Source: Dryocola boscaweniae (GTDB lineage: Bacteria; Pseudomonadota; Gammaproteobacteria; Enterobacterales; Enterobacteriaceae). From it: a stretch of DNA of 64,000 nucleotides. Of this stretch, positions 9,422 through 17,987 are shown in pieces; position 1 is the stretch's first letter, and each line of letters starts with the position of its first letter. Below the pieces are notes generated by a model, which was not told where the DNA came from, did not search any database, and worked only from the letters and a program-made list of their open reading frames with translations. The DNA lies in NCBI RefSeq assembly GCF_025215095.1, contig NZ_JALHAP010000080.1, positions 186,001-250,000 of the forward strand, written 5' to 3'. Position numbers and translations under genes: made by a program.

Positions 9422-10774
9422 ATGGCAGTCGCGATGAAAATAAACACGCAGGTCGAACAGCAACGTAAGATACTTGAACAAGCGGTTTCCCAGGCGCTGG
9501 AACTGGCTTCCTCGCAGTCCGACGGCGCAGAAGTCGCCGTCAGCAAAACCACAGGTATCGGCGTCAGCACCCGCTATGGTGAGGTAGAAAACGTTGAATT
9601 TAATAGCGATGGCGCCTTAGGCATCACTGTTTATCACCAGAACCGTAAAGGCAGCGCGTCCACCACGGATTTAAGTCCGGACGCCGTCGCGCGCACCGTT
9701 CAGGCGGCGCTTGATATCGCCCGTTACACCTCGCCCGATCCGTTTGCGGGCGTAGCAGAAAAAGATCTGCTGGCCTTCGAAGCGCCGGATCTGGACCTTT
9801 TCCACCCGGTTGAAATGGATGCGGACCGCGCCATTGAACTGGCCGCGCGTGCGGAAAACGCCTCGCTGAACGTCGATAAACGTATCACCAATACCGAAGG
9901 TGGCAGCTTCAACAGCCATTACGGCATCAAAGTTTTCGGCAACAGCCACGGCATGCTGCAAAGCTACTGTTCGACGCGTCACTCGCTTTCAAGCTGCGTT
10001 ATCGCCGAAGTTAACGGCGAAATGGAGCGTGATTACGCTTACACCATTGGCCGCGCCATTGAAGATCTGGAAACCCCTGAGTGGGTAGGCGCCGAATGCG
10101 CGCGTCGTACTTTATCCCGCCTTTCTCCTCGTAAACTCTCCACCATGAAAGCGCCGGTTATTTTTGCTGCGGAAGTGGCTACGGGCCTGTTTGGTCATCT
10201 GGTTGGCGCCATTGCCGGCGGCGCGGTATACCGTAAATCCACCTTCCTGCTCGACTATCTCGGCAAACAGGTTCTCCCTGAATGGCTGACCATCGAAGAG
10301 CATCCGCATCTGCTCAAAGGGCTCGCTTCCACGCCTTTTGACAGCGAAGGAGTTCGTACGGAACGTCGCGACATCATCAAAGATGGCGTTCTGCAACAGT
10401 GGCTGCTGACCAACTATTCCGCCCGCAAACTGGGCCTGAAAAGCACCGGGCATGCAGGCGGGATTCATAACTGGCGCATTGAAGGACGCGGCCTGGACTT
10501 TGACGGCATGCTTAAAGAAATGGGCACCGGTCTGGTCGTCACCGAACTGATGGGGCAGGGCGTAAGCGGCATTACCGGCGATTACTCTCGCGGCGCGTCC
10601 GGCTTCTGGGTTGAAAACGGAGAAATTCAGTATCCGGTGAGCGAAATCACCATCGCCGGAAACTTAAAGGACATGTGGCGTGAAATTGTCACAGTCGGCA
10701 GCGATATTGAAAAACGCAGTAATATCCAGTGTGGTTCAGTGCTGCTGCCGGAGATGAAAATCGCCGGTCAATAA
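9422..10774 (+). CDS. pmbA: Metalloprotease subunit PmbA/TldE
   Basis: PmbA (TldE) pairs with TldD in a zinc protease that matures microcin B17 and degrades the CcdA antitoxin and unfolded peptides. PmbA itself lacks the catalytic zinc site, which is in TldD. The 450 residues match the E. coli length and sequence throughout, including the C-terminal [20 protein letters not shown] and the ending [10 protein letters not shown]. It starts at ATG 9422; an in-frame ATG four codons later is also possible. cybC follows, as in E. coli. Confidence 0.96.
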   Translation: MAVAMKINTQVEQQRKILEQAVSQALELASSQSDGAEVAVSKTTGIGVSTRYGEVENVEFNSDGALGITVYHQNRKGSASTTDLSPDAVARTVQAALDIARYTSPDPFAGVAEKDLLAFEAPDLDLFHPVEMDADRAIELAARAENASLNVDKRITNTEGGSFNSHYGIKVFGNSHGMLQSYCSTRHSLSSCVIAEVNGEMERDYAYTIGRAIEDLETPEWVGAECARRTLSRLSPRKLSTMKAPVIFAAEVATGLFGHLVGAIAGGAVYRKSTFLLDYLGKQVLPEWLTIEEHPHLLKGLASTPFDSEGVRTERRDIIKDGVLQQWLLTNYSARKLGLKSTGHAGGIHNWRIEGRGLDFDGMLKEMGTGLVVTELMGQGVSGITGDYSRGASGFWVENGEIQYPVSEITIAGNLKDMWREIVTVGSDIEKRSNIQCGSVLLPEMKIAGQ

Positions 10775-10829
10775 GGCGATTATGGGTGCGTCCTGCCGCG
10801 CCCGGTTTAATAAAATAATAAGGTGATTT

Positions 10830-11216
10830 ATGCGTAAGCAATTGATTGCAATGTTGGCAGTATCGTCCGTGTTATTTTCTACCGCAGGCCTCGCGGCCGA
10901 TGTCGGTGACGATATGGATGTTATCGCTGAGAATTATAAAACCGTATTGAAAACCGATAACCCGGCGGAGTTAAAAACCTCATTAAACAGCATGCGCACC
11001 GCGGCGCTTGATGCGCAGAAAGGAGCGCCGCCGAAGCTTGAAGATAACGCGGCGGACAGCGCAGAAATGAAAGATTACCGTCACGGTCTGGATATTCTGA
11101 TCGGTCAAATCGACGGCGCGCTGAAGCTTGCCAACGAAGGCAAAGTGAAGGAAGCGCAGGCCGCTGCCGAAGAGTTTAAAACCACCCGCAATACCTACCA
11201 CAAAAAGTATCGTTGA
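10830..11216 (+). CDS. cybC: Soluble cytochrome b562
   Basis: This is a small periplasmic four-helix-bundle haem protein of uncertain physiological role. The 128-residue precursor has a 22-residue signal peptide ending AGLA, then mature ADVGDDMD. The two axial haem ligands are in place: Met7 of the mature chain and His102 in the C-terminal RNTYHKKYR. The ribosome binding site AAGGTG precedes ATG 10830. In E. coli nrdG follows; here synteny breaks and an accessory regulatory island begins. Confidence 0.95.
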   Translation: MRKQLIAMLAVSSVLFSTAGLAADVGDDMDVIAENYKTVLKTDNPAELKTSLNSMRTAALDAQKGAPPKLEDNAADSAEMKDYRHGLDILIGQIDGALKLANEGKVKEAQAAAEEFKTTRNTYHKKYR

Positions 11217-11228
11217 CCCCAGCCGATG

Positions 11229-11247
11229 CCCTCTTTGCTGAAGAGGG
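11229..11247 (+). terminator. Possible terminator of cybC
   Basis: A 7-bp stem CCCTCTT / AAGAGGG with a TGCTG loop directly follows cybC. The downstream T tract is poor, so intrinsic termination is uncertain. Confidence 0.4.
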
Positions 11248-11314
11248 TATCCCTTAGCGCATTTGCCTTTGCCATTCGCCGACAGGGATTTTTCCTGGAA
11301 TTAACGACATAAGT

Positions 11315-11341
11315 CATTTTCAGTAATGGAAAATGTATAGT
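11315..11341 (+). promoter_or_regulatory. Candidate operator and -10 box for the EvgA-like regulator
   Basis: A perfect inverted repeat CATTTTC-N7-GAAAATG (11315-11335) ends at a TATAGT -10-like box (11336-11341), about 45 nt before ATG 11385. The -35 region is weak, as expected for an activated promoter. Binding by the adjacent response regulator is inferred. Confidence 0.45.
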
Positions 11342-11384
11342 ACCGCCTCACAGGCAGTGAGCAGCGACGGCGCAAAAGGAGTTT

Positions 11385-12002
11385 ATGGCGGCAATTTTAT
11401 TGATAGACGATCACCCGGCGATCTGCTTCGCTGTGAAAGTTACCCTTGAGAAAGACATTACTTTTCAAGTGGCTACCTCGGGAGGCGAGCGTTTACTTCA
11501 GCATATTCGCCGCGAAAATCCCGACCTTTTAATCCTCGACCTTGAGCTCAACGGCATTGATGGGTTGGACAGTCTGCCGCGCATTAAGCTGCATTATCCC
11601 GCGCTCAAAATTCTTATTTACACTAACCAGCCAGCCTCGCTGTATGCCCGAAGAACGCTGCTTGCCGGTGCGGATGGTTTCGTCAATAAAAGCCTGGATC
11701 TCGATGCGCTGATGGCCGCGTGTCGGTTAATTCTGGAGGGCTATCACTGTTTTCCTTCAGGGGTAATGGCGATGCTCAGCGAGAGCGAACAGCCTGAGAA
11801 AACCCCCGTCGCGCTGCTCTCTGACCGTGAACTTACCGTGCTTCAATATCTCAAGCGTGGAAAAACTAATAAGCAAATCGCCGACAGCCTTCAGTTGAGC
11901 AATAAAACCATCAGTACCTACAAAATAAGGATGTTGAAAAAATGCGGCGTTGCGACCCTCGACAAGCTGTATGACCTGCTTGAAGAGGAAAATGAGTGTT
12001 AA
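11385..12002 (+). CDS. EvgA-like response regulator (REC-LuxR HTH)
   Basis: This 205-residue response regulator of the NarL/FixJ class resembles E. coli EvgA. The receiver has the acidic pair D8-D9, phosphoacceptor D52 (LLILDLELNG), T80 and K102. After a short linker, the C-terminal LuxR-type helix-turn-helix (about 140-200) contains LSDRELTVLQYLKRGKTNKQIA and NKTISTYKIRML; the NKT(I/V)STYK element is shared with EvgA. The start codon of the downstream sensor lies inside its last codons (7-nt overlap), so the two are translationally coupled. It probably regulates the following DUF1090 and usher genes or its own promoter, but no target is demonstrated. Confidence 0.88.
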   Translation: MAAILLIDDHPAICFAVKVTLEKDITFQVATSGGERLLQHIRRENPDLLILDLELNGIDGLDSLPRIKLHYPALKILIYTNQPASLYARRTLLAGADGFVNKSLDLDALMAACRLILEGYHCFPSGVMAMLSESEQPEKTPVALLSDRELTVLQYLKRGKTNKQIADSLQLSNKTISTYKIRMLKKCGVATLDKLYDLLEEENEC

Positions 12003-15000
12003 GAAAGTTTTCTGCTGCTGCGTGTCTTGCCGGGGGGCTAATGATCCAGGCCATCGCCGCGGATAATGAATTACAGTTGCTGTCCCGTAGCCACGTTGTG
12101 CTTGAAAACCCCGGCCTGAACGCCGCACAGTGGCGCTGGGTACGCGAGCACCAGCGGCTGCGTCTTGCCGTCTGGCAGCCTATGGCCCCCCCATATGACA
12201 TCACCACCGGACAAAACGATTACGGCGGCATTAATGCTGATTTTATTGGGTTAATCGCGGATAACCTCAATCTGAAAGTGGTGGTGAAGCGCTACGACAG
12301 CTATGACGGAGCGGTGGAAGCGTTAAAAAATGGGCAGGTAGATTTGCTTGCTCAGGCTGGTCAGAACGAGCACAGGGCGGGCCTGATTCTGAGCGTGCCT
12401 TACAGTAAAAATAAGCCCGTTGAAGTGATAAATATTGATAACCCGCCGACGCAAAACGTCAAGAATATTGCCTTCTGTGCGGGTTTCGACCAGAAGAAAT
12501 TGCGGGCAAGCTATCCGGGCGCAAAGGTTAACGGCAATCTCTCCGGGCGGCACGCTTTAGAGGCGCTGGCATTCCGCCATCTCGACCTCTTTATTTGTGA
12601 TGGCGTCACCACGCAGTACCTTATCAGCCAGTCAAATCTCAGCAATCTATCTACTCGCCCGCTGCGCCAGTCGATTGACAACGCAGGGTTTTCCTTTGCG
12701 GCTATCCCGCAGAACGGTCCGTGGATTGAAATTATCGATAAAGTCCTTAAAGCGCTGCCCGTCAGCGTAGATATCGAGATTCACCGCCGCTGGAACGGAG
12801 GTATCCCGCTTTCGTTGAGTGAACAGCGTCCGCTCTATACGTCGCTGGAAAAAAAATGGATGGCGGAGCACCGCGACATTCGAGTGGCGGTAGTGGCAGA
12901 GAATATGCCGGTCTCCTGGTTTACTCCCGCTGGACAGATGCGGGGCATTATTGCAGATATTCTCACCGCGCTACGGCTGCGGACAGGATTCACTTTTAAA
13001 ATTCAAAGCTATCCGAACTTTGAAGCCGCATTTAAGGCGGTGGAGGAGGGGCACAATGACGTTATTGCCGGTGCTGTTGAAGAGAGCATTTGGCAGCATC
13101 ACCTCCTGACGACGCAAACCTGGCTTTATAATTCTTGGGTAATGGTGGGGAAAAAGCACTCACCGTCTCGTCTGGAAGCACCGCGCATTGTGGTACAGGC
13201 TACCCTCGCGCCGGGTATGTGGCTGAGCAAGCATGACAAGGAACAGGTGGAAATTGTTGATACCTGGCGCGCTGGACTTGACCGGGTCGGGGAAGGGAAA
13301 GGCGACATCATGATCATGCCGCTGATCGTCGCCAACGAATGGCTTTTATCCCCTGATTATTCAAACCTGAAAATACTGGGCAGTGTGGATACGCCGCCGA
13401 TGCGTTTTTCATTCGGCGCAGCGGACCATTTTTATCCGCTGGTTACTGTGCTGAATAAGGCGTTGATTAACATCCCGCCGGAAGATCTTCATGCGATAAC
13501 GCGCAACGGCAGCAGCGGCAACGAACTGGCGCTGAGCAACGTTAATCCGCTGCTGGCCTATAAAAAAATGTGGGTGGCGCTGGCCATTTTCCTCGGCATT
13601 GGGATCGCAACGGGCATCTGGCGCTTCGCCTTGCTTCGCCGCCGGGTGCAGCAGCTCACTCTGTCAGTCGGGCTGTCGGATAAGTCAAATCAGGGGAAAA
13701 GTATTTTTCTGGCGACCATGAGTCACGAAATTCGTACCCATCTAAGCGCGGTAAACGGCATGCTGGAACTGATAACGGCACGCCCGCAGGACACTAAGGC
13801 CAATCATCAGCGGGTCATGGTGGCGTTGCAGGGAGCGCAGTCTCTGCTGGCGCTGACCGGTAATATTCTGGACGTGTCGCGCATAGAGGCGGGGAAGCTG
13901 GTGCTGTACCCGGAACGGGTTTCACTGCTCGACCTGATTGAGTCCGTTGCCGTGCTGTTTGAAAGCCAGGCGGCTCAAAAGGGGCTTGCGTTTCGTCTTG
14001 AACTGGACAGTGAGCTGGAAGGGCAGGTGCTCGTGGACCCGCTGCGGTTAAGGCAGATTGTCTCAAACCTGCTTAACAATGCGATAAAGTTCACCCCGTC
14101 AGGTAGCGTGACGCTGCGCGCGAGCAGGGAAAATGCGGCGGTATCTGGCATGGTCAATCTACGACTGGAAATCGAAGATACGGGAAACGGTATCGAACCG
14201 GCTGTCCAGCAGCGGCTTTTCCAGCCCTTTTCGCAAGGGCAGGACAGCCAGATGGGGCAGGGCAGCGGCCTGGGGCTTTATATCTGCCGCAAGCTTGCCG
14301 AAATGATGGGGGGTGAGATCCTTCTGACTAGCACGCCTTCCCAGGGTACACAGGTCGCGGTTCGTCTTCTTCTGCCGTGCCTTGCCCCGCTCGCGTTCTC
14401 TGAGCGTGCAGCGAATAACAGTGCGACAGCGCAGCAAACTCCGCTGACGGTGCTTATCGTAGATGATAACCCGGCGGGCCGCATGCTGCTTGAACACCAG
14501 CTCAAGCATCTGGGTCACCACGCCGTGAGTTTTACCTGCGCAGAAGATCTGCTGAACTATCTGGGACTCCATCCTGCCTCTCTTGTGATAACCGATTGCA
14601 ACATGCCGGATATGGCCGGGGTTGAACTGGCGCGTGTGCTGCGGAGCGATTTTCCAACGCTGGGCGTGTTCGGCCTCACCGCCGACGCACGCGACAGCAC
14701 CCGTGACGAGGCGCTTGAAGCCGGGATGCATGCTTGTCTCCTCAAGCCGGTCACTCTGGAAAGACTGGCTGAAAACCTCAGGCATTTCTCCCCCCTGCCC
14801 GATAAGGGCGTTAAGACTCCCGCTTTTGTTATTCCTCCAGCCCTGCTTGAAGGCGAAAAGGGCAGAACTTTCCTGCGATTGCAGCTATCCGTAATTGAAG
14901 AGACGCTGGCCTGGCTGCCCGACCACGCTCACGTATCCGATGCGTTTATTAAATCCGGGCTGCATCGCTTACGCGGGGGCTTGCAGTTACTGGGCGTCGA

Positions 15001-15160
15001 TGAGATCGAGGCGCTTTGTATAAGCCTCGAGCAGTGCGTTCAACCCGAAGGGATGGCCAGTCTGGAGGTTTCCCTAAAGGTGTTGAGGGCGGCACTGGAA
15101 GAGAGACTACACGCGCTGTCGAACGTCCTACAGCAGGTTGGAGACGGTGGAATGTCGTAA
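11996..15160 (+). CDS. EvgS/BvgS-like hybrid sensor histidine kinase
   Basis: This 1054-residue phosphorelay sensor begins at GTG 11996 with a signal peptide (MLRKFSAAACLAGG...). Two periplasmic substrate-binding-protein type 3 (Venus flytrap) domains lie at about 60-285 and 290-510, a membrane segment at about 525-548, a kinase phosphoacceptor His577 (MSHEIRTHLSAVNG), an ATPase domain with G boxes (DTGNGIEP, GSGLGLYI), a receiver with D867 (VITDCNMPDM), and a C-terminal Hpt domain with His990 (LHRLRGGLQLLG). Only about 28 residues separate membrane and kinase, so the PAS domain found in E. coli EvgS (about 1197 aa) and Bordetella BvgS is absent. The ligand is unknown. The ATG at 11992 is in another frame. 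Confidence 0.9.
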   Translation: MLRKFSAAACLAGGLMIQAIAADNELQLLSRSHVVLENPGLNAAQWRWVREHQRLRLAVWQPMAPPYDITTGQNDYGGINADFIGLIADNLNLKVVVKRYDSYDGAVEALKNGQVDLLAQAGQNEHRAGLILSVPYSKNKPVEVINIDNPPTQNVKNIAFCAGFDQKKLRASYPGAKVNGNLSGRHALEALAFRHLDLFICDGVTTQYLISQSNLSNLSTRPLRQSIDNAGFSFAAIPQNGPWIEIIDKVLKALPVSVDIEIHRRWNGGIPLSLSEQRPLYTSLEKKWMAEHRDIRVAVVAENMPVSWFTPAGQMRGIIADILTALRLRTGFTFKIQSYPNFEAAFKAVEEGHNDVIAGAVEESIWQHHLLTTQTWLYNSWVMVGKKHSPSRLEAPRIVVQATLAPGMWLSKHDKEQVEIVDTWRAGLDRVGEGKGDIMIMPLIVANEWLLSPDYSNLKILGSVDTPPMRFSFGAADHFYPLVTVLNKALINIPPEDLHAITRNGSSGNELALSNVNPLLAYKKMWVALAIFLGIGIATGIWRFALLRRRVQQLTLSVGLSDKSNQGKSIFLATMSHEIRTHLSAVNGMLELITARPQDTKANHQRVMVALQGAQSLLALTGNILDVSRIEAGKLVLYPERVSLLDLIESVAVLFESQAAQKGLAFRLELDSELEGQVLVDPLRLRQIVSNLLNNAIKFTPSGSVTLRASRENAAVSGMVNLRLEIEDTGNGIEPAVQQRLFQPFSQGQDSQMGQGSGLGLYICRKLAEMMGGEILLTSTPSQGTQVAVRLLLPCLAPLAFSERAANNSATAQQTPLTVLIVDDNPAGRMLLEHQLKHLGHHAVSFTCAEDLLNYLGLHPASLVITDCNMPDMAGVELARVLRSDFPTLGVFGLTADARDSTRDEALEAGMHACLLKPVTLERLAENLRHFSPLPDKGVKTPAFVIPPALLEGEKGRTFLRLQLSVIEETLAWLPDHAHVSDAFIKSGLHRLRGGLQLLGVDEIEALCISLEQCVQPEGMASLEVSLKVLRAALEERLHALSNVLQQVGDGGMS

Positions 15161-15232
15161 ACGCCATGCCTGAAGCTTATTCTCCTTTATCAGGAAGCCA
15201 GCCTGTTGGCGACTAAATAAAGGAGAAGCAAG

Positions 15233-15655
15233 ATGAAAAAAATTATGATGGCTCTGGCCCTTATCGCAGGCGCAGTTACTTCAGTTCAGGCAGCAGAAAG
15301 CTGCGCATCTAAGCGTACGGCGCTGGAAAAAGAAATCGCTATCGCTCAGCAGTACGGTAACGCTTACAAAGTAGCTGGCCTGAAGAAAGCGCTGGCCGAG
15401 GTAAACGCACACTGCACTAACGAAAGCGTGCTGGCTGATGCGCGTAAAGACGTCAGCAAGCTGGAAAAGAAACTGGCTGAGAAGCGCAGCGACGTTAGCG
15501 AAGTGCAGGCAGATCTGGCCGAAGCACAGCGTAAAGGCGATGCGAAGAAAATTGCTAAATACCAGAGCAAGCTTGCTGAGAAACGTGCAGACCTGAATGA
15601 AATTCAGCAAAAGTTGAATCAGGCTCGTGCTGAACTCGCACAGCGACAGAAATAA
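15233..15655 (+). CDS. DUF1090 family periplasmic protein (YqjC-like)
   Basis: This 140-residue secreted protein has a signal peptide (cleavage likely after VQAA/AES) followed by two cysteines in the N-terminal part (ESCASKR and NAHCTNE) that could form a disulfide. Then comes a long, charged alpha-helical coiled coil rich in K, E, A and Q, typical of DUF1090 and E. coli YqjC. It has a good AGGAG ribosome binding site and its own terminator. The function of the family is unknown. It lies 72 nt after the sensor kinase gene and may be a target of that system. Confidence 0.85.
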   Translation: MKKIMMALALIAGAVTSVQAAESCASKRTALEKEIAIAQQYGNAYKVAGLKKALAEVNAHCTNESVLADARKDVSKLEKKLAEKRSDVSEVQADLAEAQRKGDAKKIAKYQSKLAEKRADLNEIQQKLNQARAELAQRQK

Positions 15656-15667
15656 GTAAAAGAGTCT

Positions 15668-15698
15668 AAGAGAGCGGTGAAATATCGCTCTCTTTTTC
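15668..15698 (+). terminator. Rho-independent terminator after the DUF1090 gene
   Basis: Stem AGAGAGCG / CGCTCTCT followed by TTTTTCTC. It ends only about 20 nt before the start of the usher reading frame, so the usher would need to be read from beyond it. Confidence 0.8.
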
Positions 15699-15716
15699 TC
15701 GTCTGTGTACCCATCG

Positions 15717-17807
15717 ATGCTACTTCGCAGCATATTGCTGGTGCTACTTTCTGGCGTCTTCATTCCCCACGCCCGGGCAGATGACAAGACCTGGATTATC
15801 CTCAATAACAACTTTAAGGGCGCTATATCTCTCAATTTTAATCAAGATTATCCCTGCCTGACCCGACCTTTGCTTGAGGAATGGGGCGTACGCCATATGT
15901 TATTGGACCAGCTAAAATGGACCAAACAATACTGTCTGACAAAACATTCAGCGGAGCAGTTCAGCTTTAAACTATGGTATCGCCCGGAAGCTGGATTACT
16001 TACTTTGCTGTTCCCGGAAGAGGCAATAAATCCTCAGCAAAATGGCGTCGCCACCAGCCGATGGGATGATGGGATCACCGCTTTATTCTCCAATTATCGC
16101 CTCGATATTGATCGGCAGCGCGCGCGCTATTCCTGGGAACAGTCCGGCAGCGACGCCACAATTGTGCTTGATAATGGCCTTAACGTCGGCCCGTGGCGGC
16201 TACGCTACCAGAATACAATATGGCGCGATCGCAAAGGCAACCACGGTTCGTACACCCGATCCTATTCCCTGTGGCGCAGCATTCGCGCCTTGCGCGCCAG
16301 GTTGACCATGGGCGATGGCACCACATCCGGGGCGATGTTTGACAGTTTTTCCTTTCGCGGCGCGGCGCTGGCAAGCGACGAGTCTATGTATCCTGACAGT
16401 TGGCGTTCTTTTACGCCGTGGATTAATGGCTACGCCCGCTCCGAGGCGGAAGTCACTATCCATCAGAACGGCGAGCGGGTTTATCGTATACACGTTCCGC
16501 CCGGTTCGTTCACCATCAACGACTTTTATCCTCCGGACCCGCAGGGCAATCTGGAATTAACCGTACAGGAAAGCGACGGCTCTGAACGAACGCGTACGCT
16601 GCCGTGGTCGGTGATGCCCAATCTGACCGGCGATCGCGTTTTCAATTATGAACTGACGGGCGGACGCTATAAACCCTGGATGGGCAGCGACAAAGATCGT
16701 TTCCTGCAGTCGACCTTCGCATGGGGGGTCGGATGGGGAACCACGCTTTTCGCTGGCCTCCAGCAGGGAGAAGACTATGCCAGCCAGGTGGCAGGCATAG
16801 GGAAAAACCTCGCCGGGCTGGGCGCGCTTTCGGCTGATATCTCCAGCGCTCGCTATACCCAGCAAGAAAAAACGCTGCGGGGGGAAGTCCTGCGGCTGCG
16901 CTATGCAAAAGCCTTTTTCACCACCCGCACGAACGTGACCGCCAGCCTACAATGGTATCCGAAAAACGGCAGTTACCGGACGCTGGAGGAGAAAATTAGC
17001 CGTGCGGATATGCTGCGTTACGACTGGGATGACGACAACGGCGCGCGTGCGATACACGGGCAGTCGGAAATTAACCAGAGTTTTAACGAAGACTCGACGC
17101 TGAGCCTGACCTGGGACTGGACCCGTTCGCGCAAGCAGCATGCCAGCCGCCAGAGCCTGACGCTTAACCTTAACACCCGCTGGAAAGAGCTGGATATTAG
17201 CCTTTACGGCGGTAGAGAACGCTATCAGAGCAACCCTGCTGAGATGGTGCTTGGCCTTAATTTTAGCGTTCCGTTATCGCTCGGTAGCCACACGGTCAAT
17301 GCAGGATACGTTAGCGAAATCCAGAGCAGAGGCCAGGACAGCCAAGGCATTAACCTCTACGGCTCTGCGCTGAGTGATTACAGTATGCGCTATGACGTTA
17401 CTGCGCAGCATGTCGCCCATGGCGATGATGAGTTGAAAATGAGTGCGAGATACCAGTACAACTCCGGGGAAGCGAACCTCAGCATGACGCGCGGGGGCAA
17501 GCAGCGCGATTACCATCTCGATATTAGCGGCAGCCTGCTCGCACACCGCGGGGGGATTGTTACAGGCCAGCAAATGGGGGACACAATGGCGCTGGTAGAT
17601 ATTCCCGGGACATCGGGCGTGGCCTTCTATAACCAGTTTGGCAGCGTAACCAATGCCAGCGGCGAAATGCTGGTTAGCTATATGACGCCGTGGCGCGTCA
17701 ACCGCATCACCGTTGACACCTACAACCTGCCCGACGGTGTGAAGCTGGAAAATCAGGAACTGGAAGTCGTGCCTACCAGCGGAGCAGTGGTCAAAGTAGG
17801 TTTCTGA
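15717..17807 (+). CDS. Orphan, truncated fimbrial usher-like outer membrane protein
   Basis: The product resembles PapC-family chaperone-usher ushers. It has a signal peptide (MLLRSILLVLLSGVFIPHARA), part of the N-terminal domain (PCLTRPLLEEWGV, SRWDDGITALFSNYRLD), the beta-barrel with a central plug domain (about 225-310), and the first C-terminal domain (ALVDIPGTSGVAFYN ... GAVVKVGF). At about 696 residues it is short: ushers are usually over 800. The first roughly 50 residues of the chaperone-docking N-domain and the whole second C-terminal domain appear to be absent. ATG 15717 is preferred over GTG 15705, but neither has a clear ribosome binding site and both lie just after a terminator. 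No chaperone or pilin gene is nearby. It could be a decaying relic or a specialised secretion pore. Confidence 0.75.
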   Translation: MLLRSILLVLLSGVFIPHARADDKTWIILNNNFKGAISLNFNQDYPCLTRPLLEEWGVRHMLLDQLKWTKQYCLTKHSAEQFSFKLWYRPEAGLLTLLFPEEAINPQQNGVATSRWDDGITALFSNYRLDIDRQRARYSWEQSGSDATIVLDNGLNVGPWRLRYQNTIWRDRKGNHGSYTRSYSLWRSIRALRARLTMGDGTTSGAMFDSFSFRGAALASDESMYPDSWRSFTPWINGYARSEAEVTIHQNGERVYRIHVPPGSFTINDFYPPDPQGNLELTVQESDGSERTRTLPWSVMPNLTGDRVFNYELTGGRYKPWMGSDKDRFLQSTFAWGVGWGTTLFAGLQQGEDYASQVAGIGKNLAGLGALSADISSARYTQQEKTLRGEVLRLRYAKAFFTTRTNVTASLQWYPKNGSYRTLEEKISRADMLRYDWDDDNGARAIHGQSEINQSFNEDSTLSLTWDWTRSRKQHASRQSLTLNLNTRWKELDISLYGGRERYQSNPAEMVLGLNFSVPLSLGSHTVNAGYVSEIQSRGQDSQGINLYGSALSDYSMRYDVTAQHVAHGDDELKMSARYQYNSGEANLSMTRGGKQRDYHLDISGSLLAHRGGIVTGQQMGDTMALVDIPGTSGVAFYNQFGSVTNASGEMLVSYMTPWRVNRITVDTYNLPDGVKLENQELEVVPTSGAVVKVGF

Positions 17808-17867
17808 TCCCGGCGCTAGTATCAATGCCTTGCTGCGCCTTTTACCTCGATCACAAAAACTCCTTTT

Positions 17868-17890
17868 CATTATTACCTTAAGGCTAATGA
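17868..17890. promoter_or_regulatory. Candidate LysR-type operator upstream of mdcA
   Basis: An imperfect palindrome centred on CCTTAAGG, with CATTA on the left and TAATG on the right, lies about 100 nt before mdcA. LysR regulators such as MdcR bind interrupted palindromes of this kind. The assignment rests on position and symmetry only. Confidence 0.35.
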
Positions 17891-17987
17891 TTCGTTCCTG
17901 ACCTTAATTGATACCCTGAATTGCCAGGCGCACAATTTAACCAGACTAAAGCAAGTCAAAATGATGAGCTGAATCAGGAGGTTAATT

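Noticed and set aside
11992..12050. ATG start for the sensor kinase 4 nt before the GTG
   Set aside because: It is in a different frame and does not lead into the kinase; GTG 11996 gives a proper signal peptide.
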